Position numbers and translations under genes: made by a program. A stretch of DNA of 64,000 bases, taken from contig NZ_AQVE01000001.1 of assembly GCF_000371925.1 (NCBI RefSeq), forward strand, positions 1 through 64,000, written 5' to 3'. Below, piece by piece: positions 8,576 through 21,352 of this stretch. The DNA is from Thiolinea disciformis DSM 14473. Its GTDB lineage: Bacteria > Pseudomonadota > Gammaproteobacteria > Thiotrichales > Thiotrichaceae. A model generated the notes under the pieces. That model had not been told where the DNA came from. It ran no database searches and was given only the letters and a program-made list of their open reading frames with translations. Positions within the stretch are counted from its first letter, which is position 1; every line of letters starts with the position of its first letter.

Positions 8576-9888
8576 TAATGAAGCTCCTTAATTGACTCGC
8601 CAATGGCATTGACCAACGCATCGATTTCTTGCGGCTCTATCGTAAAAGGTAAACCCAGTTGGATGGTGTCGCCACCACTACGCACGTAAAAGCCTTTTTC
8701 CCAGCATTTTTTCATCACCTCAAAAGGTCTGATCACCGCATCGCCATCACGCGCTTGCAGGGTTAAGCCACCTGCCAAACCGTAATTACGAATATCCGTC
8801 ACATGCGGCAAACCTTTTAAACCATGCCACGCTTCCTCAAACACTGGCGCCATCGCTTTCACTTTCTCAATCATATGCTCACGTTGCAACACTTCTAAAG
8901 CTGCTAAACCCGCTGCACAGGCAATCGGATGAGCCGAGTAAGTGTAACCATGTGGCAATTCAATCATGTGTTCAGCGCCACCTTTATCCATAAAGCACTG
9001 ATACACCGCGTCATTCACCACCACCCCGCCCATCGGCTGAGTACCATTGGTGACTTGCTTAGCGAAGGTTAACATATCTGGCGTTACACCAAATGCCTCA
9101 GCGCCTGTATTAGCACCAACACGTCCAAACGCAGTAATCACCTCGTCAAAAATCAATAAGATATTATGCTGAGTACAAATCTCACGTAAACGCTGCAAAT
9201 AGCCAACAGGTGGCGGAATAACACCTGCCGACCCTGCCATGGGTTCGACAATCACCGCACCAATATTCGACGCATCATGCAAGGCAATCATATTCAATAA
9301 TTCATTCGCCAGTTCAGCGCCTTGCGTGGGCATACCTTTAGAGAAGGCATTCGCCGCAGTCATGGTATGTGGCAGATGATCCGCTTCAATCCCTTGTCCA
9401 TAGAGAGCACGATTGCCAACAATACCACCCACACTAATACCACCAAAATTCACGCCGTGATAACCCTTGATACGCCCGATCAAACGTGTTTTGGAGGCTT
9501 GACCTTGCTTGCGCCAATAAGCCCTCGCTATTTTTAAGGCGCTGTCGACCGCATCCGAACCACTACAAGTGAAAAACACATGATTTAGACCTGTAGGCAT
9601 AAGCTCAGTAATGCGCTCAGCTAAGGCAAACGCTTTGGGATGGGCAAAGTTAAACGCTGGCGAGTAATCCAATTCTTGGGCTTGTTTAGCGATTGCTGCG
9701 CTAATGTCTGCTTGACAATGTCCTAGACCACAAGTCCAAAGTCCCGATAAACCATCGAAAATGGTGCGTCCGCGATCATCTCGATAATAACGACCCTCTG
9801 CTGCGACAATCACACGAGGATCTTTGTGGAAAGAGCGGTTACTGGTAAACGGTAACCAGTAGGCATTTGAGTAGTTAGTCGAAGTCAT
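8575..9888 (-). CDS. Class III aminotransferase, beta-alanine/omega-amino acid:pyruvate type
   Basis: The protein has 437 residues and is PLP-dependent. FTCSGSDAVDSALK forms the phosphate-binding segment, LLIFDEVITAFGRVG holds the cofactor aspartate, and TFAKQVTNG contains the Schiff-base lysine (about residue 288). The N-terminus YWLPFTSNRSF resembles omega-amino acid:pyruvate transaminases. It would move the amino group of beta-alanine, or beta-aminoisobutyrate, to pyruvate and yield the semialdehyde used by the next gene. A ribosome site GGAGAG precedes ATG 9888. It is the first gene of the minus-strand operon and is divergent from the preTA operon. Confidence 0.92.
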   Translation of the reverse strand: MTSTNYSNAYWLPFTSNRSFHKDPRVIVAAEGRYYRDDRGRTIFDGLSGLWTCGLGHCQADISAAIAKQAQELDYSPAFNFAHPKAFALAERITELMPTGLNHVFFTCSGSDAVDSALKIARAYWRKQGQASKTRLIGRIKGYHGVNFGGISVGGIVGNRALYGQGIEADHLPHTMTAANAFSKGMPTQGAELANELLNMIALHDASNIGAVIVEPMAGSAGVIPPPVGYLQRLREICTQHNILLIFDEVITAFGRVGANTGAEAFGVTPDMLTFAKQVTNGTQPMGGVVVNDAVYQCFMDKGGAEHMIELPHGYTYSAHPIACAAGLAALEVLQREHMIEKVKAMAPVFEEAWHGLKGLPHVTDIRNYGLAGGLTLQARDGDAVIRPFEVMKKCWEKGFYVRSGGDTIQLGLPFTIEPQEIDALVNAIGESIKELH

Positions 9889-10449
9889 ACAAATCTCTCC
9901 AAGGTGGCGATAATGCGCCTATAGTGCTTTAGTCGTTATTTTTAATAAATTTAAAATTTCATCCACTTAGTTTAATGAAAACTAAACCATAAGCTACGCC
10001 AGATGTTTAAGCAAAATCGCCTCTGCCCTGTAGTTTTTAGCCCATCTGTAAGCCTAGCTTGAGGATGCCCTAAAAAAGAACCAGTAGAAATCCTTAACTG
10101 ACTGATTTAACGATGGGCTTATTCTAAAGCGCTAAGTAAGCGTTTTTATAGGGCGTATTCAGCACGAAAATGCTGCACTTTAGTTAAGTAAATATAAAAG
10201 TGATTTCAATTTTTTTGAAATTTATCTCATTCAAGCTCTGTAACACAATAAAAAAACCCAAAAGACTTTTGTCCTAATCGCTGAAGGCTAGTAGTCAGTT
10301 TCTAAATTAGCGTGAATTCTTTGAGAACTATACTAATGTTTGGCGAGGGCATTTGTCCTTAAGTGCAGCAAGCTAGCGCAAAGCTCGTGAGAGAAAGGTT
10401 CAAACCCTTGGCTGCTACCCATAACAATTGGTTAAGGAGAATAAAATCT
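9889..10449. other. Divergent control region between the two pyrimidine-catabolism operons
   Basis: This 561 bp non-coding, AT-rich stretch separates the aminotransferase operon from preT. It holds the TTAGTTT-N5-AAACTAA dyad at 9967-9985 and a wide pair of 8-bp arms (10039-10046 and 10112-10119). I cannot place promoters with confidence. A GTG-initiated upstream extension of preT (from 10363) is open but has no ribosome site. Confidence 0.6.
9967..9985. promoter_or_regulatory. Inverted repeat TTAGTTT-N5-AAACTAA, candidate LysR operator
   Basis: This is a perfect 7-bp dyad with a 5-bp spacer, about 80 bp upstream of the aminotransferase start. Its size and symmetry fit a LysR-type site, and a LysR gene sits in the adjoining operon. 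Binding is inferred. Confidence 0.45.
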
Positions 10450-11796
10450 ATGCTGGCTAGCTTACAAAATGGCATTTGTAGTGCACGACTGGATTTAGCT
10501 ACTTATCAACAAAATTTTGCCGACGCACATCCCCCTCTCAATGCTATCCAAGCCAAAATCGAAGCCGAACGTTGTTATTATTGCTTTGCCGCACCCTGCC
10601 AAACGGCTTGCCCTACCGGTATCGATATTCCCAGCTTTATTGCACGCATTGCCCAAGATAATCCGCGAGGCGCTGCGGCTAAAATATTGGAGGAGAATAT
10701 ATTAGGGGGTATGTGTGCGCGTGTTTGTCCTACCGAAGTGCTGTGTGAGCAAGCTTGTGTGCGTAATACTAATGAAGATAAACCGGTGGAAATTGGTTTA
10801 TTACAACGCTTTGCCACGGATAGTTTTTTTTCTAAACCCAAACCACCGTTATTTAAACGCACCACTGATACTGGCAAAAAGATCGCCGTGGTTGGTTCAG
10901 GGCCAGCCGGTTTGTCCTGCGCACATCGCTTAGCCTGCCTAGGCCATCAGGTCACTGTATTTGAAGCGAAACCTAAATTAGGTGGTTTAAACGAATACGG
11001 TTTAGCTGCTTATAAGACCCCCAATAAGTTCGCACAGCAAGAAATTGAATGGTTGCTGTCGATTGGTGGCATCACTGTTCAAACCAATACCCGCTTGGGT
11101 AAAGATGTGTTCTTCCAAGATATAGTGCAAAACTTTGATGCCGTATTTCTAGGCTTAGGCTTAGCGGGTGTAAATGCTTTAGGCATTCATGAACCTGAGT
11201 CTGTTGGTCTACGTAATGCTGTGGAATTCATTGCCGATTTGCGTCAAGCCGAGGATCTAAGTCAATTGCCAGTCGGGCGCAAAGTCGTGGTCATTGGCGG
11301 CGGTATGACCGCCATTGATGCGGCAGTGCAAAGCCGAAAATTAGGTGCAGAGGAAGTGACTATTGTGTACCGACGTGGTCAAGAAAGTATGAGTGCTTCC
11401 GAATATGAGCAGGCATGGGCGAAAAACAATGGGGTAAAGATTCGCCATTGGGCAGCACCTCTTGAATTACATACTGCTAATGGCCAACTCACTGGAATAC
11501 GTTTTGCATATACCCAATTAGTGGATGGTCGACTGACACAACTGCCAGAAAGTTTTCAGCTAGAGGCCGATATGGTATTGCGGGCGATTGGTCAGACCTT
11601 TGATAGTAGTCACAGCGTTGAAGGCTTGGCGATGCAAGGCGGCAAGATTCTCACCGATGCTCATGGCAAAACCAGTCTCGCCAAAGTCTGGGCGGGGGGA
11701 GACTGCCGTTATGGTGGCAAAGACCTGACCGTAGAAGGGGTGCAGCATGGAAAATTGGCTGCTATCGACATTGATCGTGTATTAAGAACCGCCTAA
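10450..11796 (+). CDS. preT: NAD-dependent dihydropyrimidine dehydrogenase, PreT subunit
   Basis: The 448-residue flavin and iron-sulfur subunit has an N-terminal cysteine-rich segment (CYYCFAAPCQTACPTG and CARVCPTEVLCEQAC) for [4Fe-4S] clusters. It is followed by an FAD fold (VVGSGPAGLSCAHR) and an NAD(P) fold (VVIGGGMTAIDAAV). PreT passes electrons from NAD(P)H to PreA, which reduces uracil and thymine to the 5,6-dihydro bases. ATG 10450 is chosen because AAGGAG lies just upstream. It leads the five-gene catabolic operon, and preA starts 14 bp after its stop. Confidence 0.94.
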   Translation: MLASLQNGICSARLDLATYQQNFADAHPPLNAIQAKIEAERCYYCFAAPCQTACPTGIDIPSFIARIAQDNPRGAAAKILEENILGGMCARVCPTEVLCEQACVRNTNEDKPVEIGLLQRFATDSFFSKPKPPLFKRTTDTGKKIAVVGSGPAGLSCAHRLACLGHQVTVFEAKPKLGGLNEYGLAAYKTPNKFAQQEIEWLLSIGGITVQTNTRLGKDVFFQDIVQNFDAVFLGLGLAGVNALGIHEPESVGLRNAVEFIADLRQAEDLSQLPVGRKVVVIGGGMTAIDAAVQSRKLGAEEVTIVYRRGQESMSASEYEQAWAKNNGVKIRHWAAPLELHTANGQLTGIRFAYTQLVDGRLTQLPESFQLEADMVLRAIGQTFDSSHSVEGLAMQGGKILTDAHGKTSLAKVWAGGDCRYGGKDLTVEGVQHGKLAAIDIDRVLRTA

Positions 11797-11810
11797 GAGA
11801 GGAGCAAATC

Positions 11811-13115
11811 ATGGCCGATTTAAGCAGTAATTTCTTAGGTATCAAAAGCCCTAATCCATTCTGGTTGGCTTCAGCACCGCCAACCGATAAAGAAGTCAAT
11901 GTGATGCGTGCTTTAGAGGCAGGTTGGGGGGGGGTGGTTTGGAAAACGGTAGGTGAAGATCCGCCCGTGGTGAATGTGCATGGCCCACGCTATGCCGCTT
12001 TATTAGGCCAAGATCGGCGCGTGATTGGTTTCAATAATATTGAGCTGATTTCAGATCGCCCACTCAAAGCTAATTTAGAAGAAATGGCACGGGTAAAAAA
12101 GCGCTTTCCGGATCGAGCGATTATTGCCTCGATTATGGTGCCCTGCACCGAGCAAGCGTGGAAAAATATCCTGCCGCAAGTAGAAGATACCGGCTGCGAT
12201 GGCATTGAACTGAATTTCGGTTGCCCACATGGCATGAGTGAGCGTGGCATGGGTTCAGCCGTGGGGCAAGTGCCGGAATATATTCAAATGGTGACTGAAT
12301 GGTGCAAGCAATACAGCCGCCTCCCGATTATTGTCAAACTCACCCCTAATATCACCGATATTCGTATGCCCGCGCGTGCAGCCAAAGCCGGCGGTGCGGA
12401 TGCAGTGTCACTCATCAATACCATCAACTCCATTATGAGTGTGGATTTGGAAAAGATGGCGATTTACCCGAATACCGATGGCGCAGGTTCGCATGGCGGT
12501 TATTGTGGTTATGCAGTGAAGCCGATTGCGCTGAATATGGTGGCAGAAATTGCGCGCGATCCTGAAACGGCTGGATTACCAATATCAGGGATTGGGGGCA
12601 TTACCACGTGGCGCGATGCGGCAGAGTTCTTAACACTTGGCGCAGGGACGGTCCAAGTCTGCACAGCCGCCATGGTGTATGGATTCAAGATCATCGAAGA
12701 TCTCTGCGATGGCCTGTCTAGTTTTATGGATAGCAAAGGCTATCAGTCCATTGATCAGTTAGTAGGCAAAGCTGTGCCAACGGTTAAAAACTGGAATCAG
12801 CTCAATCTCAATTATGTTGAGAAGGCGGTGATTAATCAGGATCTCTGCATTAAATGCGGGCGCTGTCACATCGTCTGCGAAGACACTTCACATCAAGCCA
12901 TTTTCGCGACGAAAAATGGTGAACGCCATTTTGAAATTAATGAGGCCGAATGCGTGGGCTGCAATTTATGTGTCTCCATTTGCCCTGTGCCCAATTGCAT
13001 CACTATGCGTGCCTTACAAGTCGGTGAATTGGATCAGCGCACAGGGCATACCATCAGTGGGACTTATGCTAATTGGACAACTCACCCTAATAATCCAGGC
13101 GCCAGTTGCTCTTAA
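11811..13115 (+). CDS. preA: NAD-dependent dihydropyrimidine dehydrogenase, PreA catalytic subunit
   Basis: The protein has 434 residues. The N-terminal FMN-binding TIM barrel resembles dihydroorotate dehydrogenase, with ELNFGCPHGMSERGMG, whose cysteine is in the active-site region, and VKLTPNITDI. The C-terminus carries two ferredoxin-type motifs, CIKCGRCHIVC and CVGCNLCVSICPVPNC. With PreT it catalyses the first reductive step of pyrimidine breakdown. A ribosome site GAGAGGAG precedes the start. The transporter gene begins 86 bp downstream on the same strand. Confidence 0.95.
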   Translation: MADLSSNFLGIKSPNPFWLASAPPTDKEVNVMRALEAGWGGVVWKTVGEDPPVVNVHGPRYAALLGQDRRVIGFNNIELISDRPLKANLEEMARVKKRFPDRAIIASIMVPCTEQAWKNILPQVEDTGCDGIELNFGCPHGMSERGMGSAVGQVPEYIQMVTEWCKQYSRLPIIVKLTPNITDIRMPARAAKAGGADAVSLINTINSIMSVDLEKMAIYPNTDGAGSHGGYCGYAVKPIALNMVAEIARDPETAGLPISGIGGITTWRDAAEFLTLGAGTVQVCTAAMVYGFKIIEDLCDGLSSFMDSKGYQSIDQLVGKAVPTVKNWNQLNLNYVEKAVINQDLCIKCGRCHIVCEDTSHQAIFATKNGERHFEINEAECVGCNLCVSICPVPNCITMRALQVGELDQRTGHTISGTYANWTTHPNNPGASCS

Positions 13116-13201
13116 GTAGTACTCACCTCATTCAAGTAGCGGGAGAAAAAGTTAAGCCAAGTTGAGTCCTTTACCCCTTAAACCACCAGAAGGAATTAAA
13201 C

Positions 13202-16077
<2,876 letters not shown>

Positions 16078-16095
16078 GGCGTTGAGGAGGATGTG

Positions 16096-17358
16096 ATGAA
16101 ACAGCAAACAGAGTTGGATATTAGCAATTTACGGGTGAATGGTGAGCGCTTGTGGGACTCTTTAATGGAGCTAGCGCAAATTGGCGCAACTCCAAAAGGG
16201 GGAGTCTGCCGTTTAACCCTCACCGATTTGGACAAACAAGGTCGTGATCTAGTGCTGAAGTGGGCGCAAGAAGCAGGCATGACGATTACTATTGATAAGA
16301 TTGGCAATGGATTTATGCGCCGTGCGGGGCGCAATAATGCACTACCCCCAGTGGTTACTGGCAGCCATATCGATACCCAGCCTACGGGTGGAAAATTTGA
16401 TGGTAACTATGGTGTGCTCGCAGGTTTAGAAGTGGTGCGTACTTTAAACGACTATAAAATCGAAACCGAAGCACCAATTGAAGTGGCTTTTTGGACGAAT
16501 GAAGAAGGCTCACGTTTTGTGCCGGTGATGATGGGATCGGGCGTATTTGCCAAAGCGTTTACGCTGGAACATGCCTATGCCGCAAAAGATACCGAAGGCA
16601 AAACCGTACAGGGTGAATTGGAGCGAATTGGCTATATCGGTGAACAAGAGCCGGGTGATCATCCGATTGGTACTTATTTTGAAACGCATATTGAGCAAGG
16701 GCCAGTACTCGAAGACAACGATAAGACCATCGGCGTCGTACAAGCAGTGCTGGGTATTCGTTGGTTCGATTGCACCGTGGTCGGCATGGAAGCGCATGCA
16801 GGCCCTACGCCTATGCATTTACGCAAAGATGCGATGCAGGGCGCTGCGGAAATTATGCAAGAGATTGTCACTTGTGCTTTACGCCATGCACCCCACGGGC
16901 GCGGTACGGTCGGTATGGTGCATGTTCACCCTAATAGCCGCAATGTGATTCCAGGTACAGTGAAATTCAGTATTGATTTACGTAATCATACCGATGAGCT
17001 AGTTGATCAAATGGCCGATGAGGTAAAAGCATTTGCAGCAGCAGTGGCTGAGCGCCGTGGCTTAGAGATTAAGATTGAAATGGTTTCCAGCTACCCCGCG
17101 CAACCCTTCCATCCTGACTGTGTGAATGCGGTCGCTAAAGCAGCGGAAAAGCTCGGCTATTCCAATATGCCTGCTGTTTCAGGCGCGGGGCATGATGCGG
17201 TGTATATGGCACGTCTAGCACCTAGCGGCATGATTTTCATTCCCTGCAAAGACGGGATTAGCCACAATGAAATTGAAGACGCGAAGCCTGAGCATATTAC
17301 CGCAGGTTGCAATGTACTTTTACATGCGATGTTAGAGCGAGCAGGTATCGCTTTATAA
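16096..17358 (+). CDS. M20 family amidohydrolase, probable beta-ureidopropionase (N-carbamoyl-beta-alanine amidohydrolase)
   Basis: The protein has 420 residues. Metal-site motifs include GSHIDTQPTGGKFDGNYG, the EEGSRF glutamate pair, HIEQGPVLE and the C-terminal GAGHDAVYMA and GISHNEIE. The family (Zn-dependent hydantoinase/carbamoylase) removes the carbamoyl group as CO2 and ammonia. Placed after dihydropyrimidinase it should give beta-alanine or beta-aminoisobutyrate for the divergent aminotransferase. ATG 16096 is used rather than GTG 16093 because GAGGAGG is better spaced from it. A strong hairpin closes the operon at 17367. Confidence 0.92.
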   Translation: MKQQTELDISNLRVNGERLWDSLMELAQIGATPKGGVCRLTLTDLDKQGRDLVLKWAQEAGMTITIDKIGNGFMRRAGRNNALPPVVTGSHIDTQPTGGKFDGNYGVLAGLEVVRTLNDYKIETEAPIEVAFWTNEEGSRFVPVMMGSGVFAKAFTLEHAYAAKDTEGKTVQGELERIGYIGEQEPGDHPIGTYFETHIEQGPVLEDNDKTIGVVQAVLGIRWFDCTVVGMEAHAGPTPMHLRKDAMQGAAEIMQEIVTCALRHAPHGRGTVGMVHVHPNSRNVIPGTVKFSIDLRNHTDELVDQMADEVKAFAAAVAERRGLEIKIEMVSSYPAQPFHPDCVNAVAKAAEKLGYSNMPAVSGAGHDAVYMARLAPSGMIFIPCKDGISHNEIEDAKPEHITAGCNVLLHAMLERAGIAL

Positions 17359-17697
17359 TAAACCGATTAAGGATAAGCTCTAAATTGGCGCTTATCCTTA
17401 AATATTACCTAGCCCCTATACCCTGCGATGCCTAGTTCGCGCCCCTAAAGCCGTCAAATAATAAATTGATTAAAGTTTATTCATCCTAAAGAGCGAGCTT
17501 AAAACCCTAATCAATCACTTTCAGTCTACACCCTTGGTAAAGATGCAATTAAAAAATGTATAAAATTTATACTAATCTTTCCTGCAAAAAACCAACTTTA
17601 GACTATACTCTACCTCTTAAGCATTACGCTTGAATGGGCCACATAATATTTATCGCTCTATAACAATCTTTGGGGAGTATTGTCAGACGGAGGGAGT
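17359..17697. other. Intergenic region after the pyrimidine operon
   Basis: This 339 bp gap holds the operon-terminal hairpin (17367-17401) and then AT-rich sequence that presumably contains the promoter of the 175-residue gene. I see no gene or RNA in the rest. Confidence 0.6.
17367..17401 (+). terminator. Hairpin terminator candidate after the preTA operon
   Basis: The perfect 12-bp arms ttaaggataagc (17367-17378) and gcttatccttaa (17390-17401) are separated by 11 bases and start 9 bp after the last stop codon. The following sequence is AT-rich but lacks a clear T-run. Confidence 0.6.
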
Positions 17698-18225
17698 ATG
17701 ACTGCTGTTTTTGCAAAAACCTTGAAAGGAAAAGATGAAATCGATAGCCATGCAGGTGGCTTGTCGAGTGTATTACGTCGGGTCTTAATCTTTATTGATG
17801 GGCAGCGCTCCGTAAAGGAGCTAGAGCGCTTGCCTAAAATTGGTGATTTGCAAGATGTACTAAATACCCTATTGCGCGGGGGTTACATCATGCCAGTCAA
17901 TGAGTTGTTAGCCTCAGACAACACAATCACGCGTAACAGCACGCCTTTAGCTAGGCCCTTACCTAGCAGCAATACTATGTTTCGGCCTTTGCCTAGCGAA
18001 ATAGATCTAGAAACGCTGCAAATGGCACGCAATTTTATGTGTAATACCTTGAACGCTTTCGTTGGTTCATTCGGGGCTAGTGGTTTAATCAGTCGTATTC
18101 AAACCGCAAAAACCCATCAAGACTTACGTGATTTATTTGAAGAATGGCATAGTGCAGTCATCGCAACACGTGCAGGCCGTAAAGATGAGAAAAACCTACG
18201 CTTAAAATTGTTGGAAATCATCTAA
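17698..18225 (+). CDS. Hypothetical protein, possible winged-helix N-terminus
   Basis: I do not recognise this 175-residue protein. Residues 10-75 (around LIFIDGQRSVKELERL and TLLRGGYIM) look like the small helix-sheet domain that opens several bacterial regulatory proteins, possibly a degenerate winged helix. A serine/proline-rich linker follows (about 80-105), then a helical C-terminal domain containing LQMARNFMCNTLNAF. ATG 17698 is chosen because GGAGGGAG lies directly upstream. There is no signal peptide or membrane segment. It is monocistronic, with large gaps on both sides. Confidence 0.75.
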   Translation: MTAVFAKTLKGKDEIDSHAGGLSSVLRRVLIFIDGQRSVKELERLPKIGDLQDVLNTLLRGGYIMPVNELLASDNTITRNSTPLARPLPSSNTMFRPLPSEIDLETLQMARNFMCNTLNAFVGSFGASGLISRIQTAKTHQDLRDLFEEWHSAVIATRAGRKDEKNLRLKLLEII

Positions 18226-18753
18226 AACGCTATGTAGATAGCTATTCCAAAAAAGCTCCTCTGCCAGTATTACTGGCTTTGGGGGTTGCGCTAGATACAC
18301 ATTAGCACCACCCAGATGTGGCGGTGCTCAAAGATTATTGGTCGCAATAGCATAGTGTGTTGTAGGATTTTATTAACTCGTTTAATAAGAAGCATGAAAC
18401 CGCCTCCTGACATGATATGGTATCCAAAATCCCACCAAGAAACGAATAGCCGACACGCTCACCCCTCCATTACTAGCTGTTCTTATTCGCTGAGTTCCAC
18501 CGATCACAAATCCTCCCTACCGTTTTGTCTGTGTGGTTAACGAACCTCAGACAAAGCCTTTGCCATAGACTGCCTTTGGGCTAGCTGGCAACTTGGTTAT
18601 AGCTGAACATATAGGCTTTTTATCTTACAAATCGGTATGCTGCGATAGCAACTCACCTACTGCACCCCTGCCCCAAAACTGCTACCATACCCGACTATTT
18701 TGCTGCGCCACCCTAGGACGTAGCGTATCTGATTTATCTAAGAGGTTCTTCCC
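18226..18753. other. Intergenic region with no supported gene
   Basis: This 528 bp gap contains two short open frames (18316-18540 and 18593 onward) with no ribosome site and no recognisable protein. A small dyad gccagta-t-tactggc lies near 18261. The end of the region carries the ABC-F ribosome site AGAGG. Nothing else is supported. Confidence 0.5.
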
Positions 18754-20376
18754 ATGCTGGTTGCTGCCAATATCACCATGCAGTTTGGTGCTAAGCCGCT
18801 GTTTGAAAATGTTTCTGTCAAATTTGGCGATGGAAATCGCTATGGCTTGATTGGCGCGAATGGCGCGGGCAAGTCAACATTCATGAAAATTCTCTGCGGT
18901 CAGTTAGAGCCAAGCTTCGGCAATGTCTCTAAAGATAGCACCGAACGTATGGCCTATCTGCGTCAAGACCAATTCGCCTACGAAGAAATGCGGGTGTTGG
19001 ATGTGGTCATGATGGGGCACGAAGACATGTGGAAAATCATGTCGGAAAAAGATGCAATTTATGCCAATCCTGAGGCCAGCGAAGATGATTATATGCGTGC
19101 GGCTGAATTGGAAGGACAATTCGCAGAAATGGACGGCTATACCGCTGAAGCACGCGCCGGTGAATTATTGCTTGCAGTAGGTATTCCGGTGGAGCAACAC
19201 AATGGCCCGATGCGCGAAGTAGCACCGGGTTGGAAATTGCGCGTACTATTATGCCAAGCCTTATTTGCGAATCCAGACATTCTGCTCTTGGACGAACCCA
19301 CCAACAACCTTGATATTAATACGATTCGTTGGCTGGAAGAGACTTTGAATAATCGTAACTCGACTATGATTATTATTTCGCATGACCGGCACTTCTTGAA
19401 CCAAGTTTGTACGCATACCGCTGACTTGGACTACGGCAAGATTCAGGTGTATCCGGGTAACTACGATGAATTCATGGAAGCGGCAACAATGGCGCGTGAA
19501 CGCCAAGCCAATGCGAATGCCAAGGCTAAAGAAAGGATTTTGGAGCTACAAGATTTCGTGCGCCGCTTCTCAGCAAATAAATCCAAAGCCAAACAAGCCA
19601 CTAGCCGCCGCAAATTGATTGAAAAACTTAAGCCGGAAGACATCAAACCGTCTAGTCGTCAATATCCTTGGATTCGTTTTGAATATGATGAAAAAGAACG
19701 TTTGCATCGTTTTGCCGTCGAGGTGGAGAATCTAAACTTCGCTTATGAAGGTTCCGATAAACCGATTGCTAAAAATTTCAGCTTTACTATTGAATCGGGT
19801 GAAAAAGTCGCCATTATCGGTGAAAACGGCGTGGGTAAAACGACACTGATAAAACTGTTGCAAGGTCATTTGCAGCCGCAAAAAGGTACGATCAAATGGG
19901 CGGAGAAAGTACGTATTTCCTCGTATGATCAAGATCATGAGGATGAATTCAAAAGTGATCGTTCACTCACCGACTGGATTGCGGAATATGTACGCAAAGA
20001 AGGCTATGAAGGTGAAGATGCGGAAACGCAAATACGTGGTACGCTAGGTCGCTTATTATTTGGTGGTGATACCGTTAAGAAGGCAGTAAAAGTTTTATCG
20101 GGTGGTGAAAAAGGCCGGATGATCTTTGGGCGCATGATGCTGTCACGTACTAATGTGATGCTAATGGATGAGCCAACCAACCACTTGGATATGGAATCCA
20201 TCGAGTCGCTGAATGGTGCGCTAGCGCGTTATGATGGGACACTCATTTTCGTGTCACATGATCGCGAATTCGTCAGTTCCTTAGCCACTCGGATTTTCGA
20301 TGTGAAAGGAGATGGGCGGATTGTGGATTATCGTGGCACATATGATGAGTACTTAAGCAGCCAAGGCTTAGAATAA
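18754..20376 (+). CDS. ABC-F family ATPase, YbiT-like
   Basis: The 540-residue soluble protein has two ABC domains and no membrane segments. The Walker A motifs are GANGAGKST (about residue 33) and GENGVGKTT (about 355). The Walker B regions are [11 protein letters not shown] and [11 protein letters not shown], and LSGGEKGRM is the second signature. The charged ABC-F linker lies at about 245-300. ABC-F proteins bind the ribosomal E site and relieve particular stalls; overall similarity is to the YbiT subgroup. The following gene begins 7 bp downstream and is probably co-transcribed. Confidence 0.93.
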   Translation: MLVAANITMQFGAKPLFENVSVKFGDGNRYGLIGANGAGKSTFMKILCGQLEPSFGNVSKDSTERMAYLRQDQFAYEEMRVLDVVMMGHEDMWKIMSEKDAIYANPEASEDDYMRAAELEGQFAEMDGYTAEARAGELLLAVGIPVEQHNGPMREVAPGWKLRVLLCQALFANPDILLLDEPTNNLDINTIRWLEETLNNRNSTMIIISHDRHFLNQVCTHTADLDYGKIQVYPGNYDEFMEAATMARERQANANAKAKERILELQDFVRRFSANKSKAKQATSRRKLIEKLKPEDIKPSSRQYPWIRFEYDEKERLHRFAVEVENLNFAYEGSDKPIAKNFSFTIESGEKVAIIGENGVGKTTLIKLLQGHLQPQKGTIKWAEKVRISSYDQDHEDEFKSDRSLTDWIAEYVRKEGYEGEDAETQIRGTLGRLLFGGDTVKKAVKVLSGGEKGRMIFGRMMLSRTNVMLMDEPTNHLDMESIESLNGALARYDGTLIFVSHDREFVSSLATRIFDVKGDGRIVDYRGTYDEYLSSQGLE

Positions 20377-20383
20377 GGCACCT

Positions 20384-21310
20384 ATGTTGCAACTTAAGGT
20401 ATTACGTCACTTAGATTTAACTGAGCCAACTCAAGCTGGTCGCCCGCTTTTTTTGTCAGCCGCCAGCGGTTTAGTCAGCGTAGGCGATTATTTGTATGTT
20501 GTCGCAGATGATGAAAATCATTTAGGCATTTTCTCTCGTATCCAATCTGCATCTGGACGCTTGTTACGCTTAGTAGACGGTGATTTACCAAATGATGCTA
20601 AGGAACGTAAAAAACAAAAACCTGATTTTGAAGTTTTAACTTTACTACCTGCTTTTAGCAATTATCCACACGGTGCTCTATTAGCCATGGGGTCGGGGTC
20701 GAAGAAACATCGTCGCAGAGCCGTGCTATTAGGTTTGGCAATAGATGGTTCAATTAATACTGCGCCGCTCATCATTGATTTAAGTCCTTTGTATGAACAA
20801 TTAGCCGAACAATTTACTGACCTAAATATTGAAGGCGCATTTGTTAATCAACATCTGAATCTATTACAGCGTGGGAATAAGTCCGAACATAATAAAAATG
20901 CTTGTATTCTTTTGGATTTGCAAGCTAGCCTAGCTGCTTTGACACAGCAACAACTCAATGCCGATTTGATAAGGGAGATTCGCCCTTATGATCTAGGAAA
21001 TGTCCATGATGTACCCTTATGCTTTACCGATGCTAGCCCTTTGCTTGGTGGGGGTTGGGTATTTTCAGCTGTGGCAGAGGACACTGATAATAGTTATGCA
21101 GATGGTGTATTAGTGGCAGCAGCGCTTGGTGTAATCAGTGCACAGGGTAAGCTAGAACATCTAATACCATTAGATAATCGCTATAAAATCGAAGGGGTAT
21201 CTGTAAGCGTTGAGGGCGATAAGCTTCGTTTACTTTTAGTAACTGATGCAGATGATCCCAACCAACCAGCCGTTTTATTAGAGTCCCTATTAGATGGCTA
21301 CCCATTTTAA
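20384..21310 (+). CDS. Conserved hypothetical protein, DUF6929-like, probable beta-propeller
   Basis: The 308-residue protein has recurring short sheet-like segments (SGLVSVGDYLYVVADDENH, PHGALLAMGSGSKKHRR, LIPLDNRYKIEGVSV) suggesting a propeller fold. The lone conserved-looking patch is the IEGA/IEGV repeats with acidic loops, which might bind a metal or phosphorylated ligand. It has no signal peptide, so it is likely cytoplasmic. It is translated 7 bp after the ABC-F gene. The family name is from memory of similar proteins and uncertain; function is unknown. Confidence 0.75.
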   Translation: MLQLKVLRHLDLTEPTQAGRPLFLSAASGLVSVGDYLYVVADDENHLGIFSRIQSASGRLLRLVDGDLPNDAKERKKQKPDFEVLTLLPAFSNYPHGALLAMGSGSKKHRRRAVLLGLAIDGSINTAPLIIDLSPLYEQLAEQFTDLNIEGAFVNQHLNLLQRGNKSEHNKNACILLDLQASLAALTQQQLNADLIREIRPYDLGNVHDVPLCFTDASPLLGGGWVFSAVAEDTDNSYADGVLVAAALGVISAQGKLEHLIPLDNRYKIEGVSVSVEGDKLRLLLVTDADDPNQPAVLLESLLDGYPF

Positions 21311-21352
21311 TACTTAATTAAAATAGAATTCATTCCGTTGAGGAGAGCAGGT

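Noticed and set aside
10039-10119. Pair of agcccatc / gatgggct arms as ends of a small mobile element
   Set aside because: The arms are only 8 bp, no target duplication is seen and the 65 bp between them has no structure of note.
10363-10449. N-terminal extension of preT from GTG 10363
   Set aside because: It has no ribosome site, whereas AAGGAG precedes ATG 10450, where the family-like sequence begins.
18316-18850. Two short open frames in the gap before the ABC-F gene
   Set aside because: No ribosome sites, low-complexity translations and overlap with the ABC-F gene in another frame.
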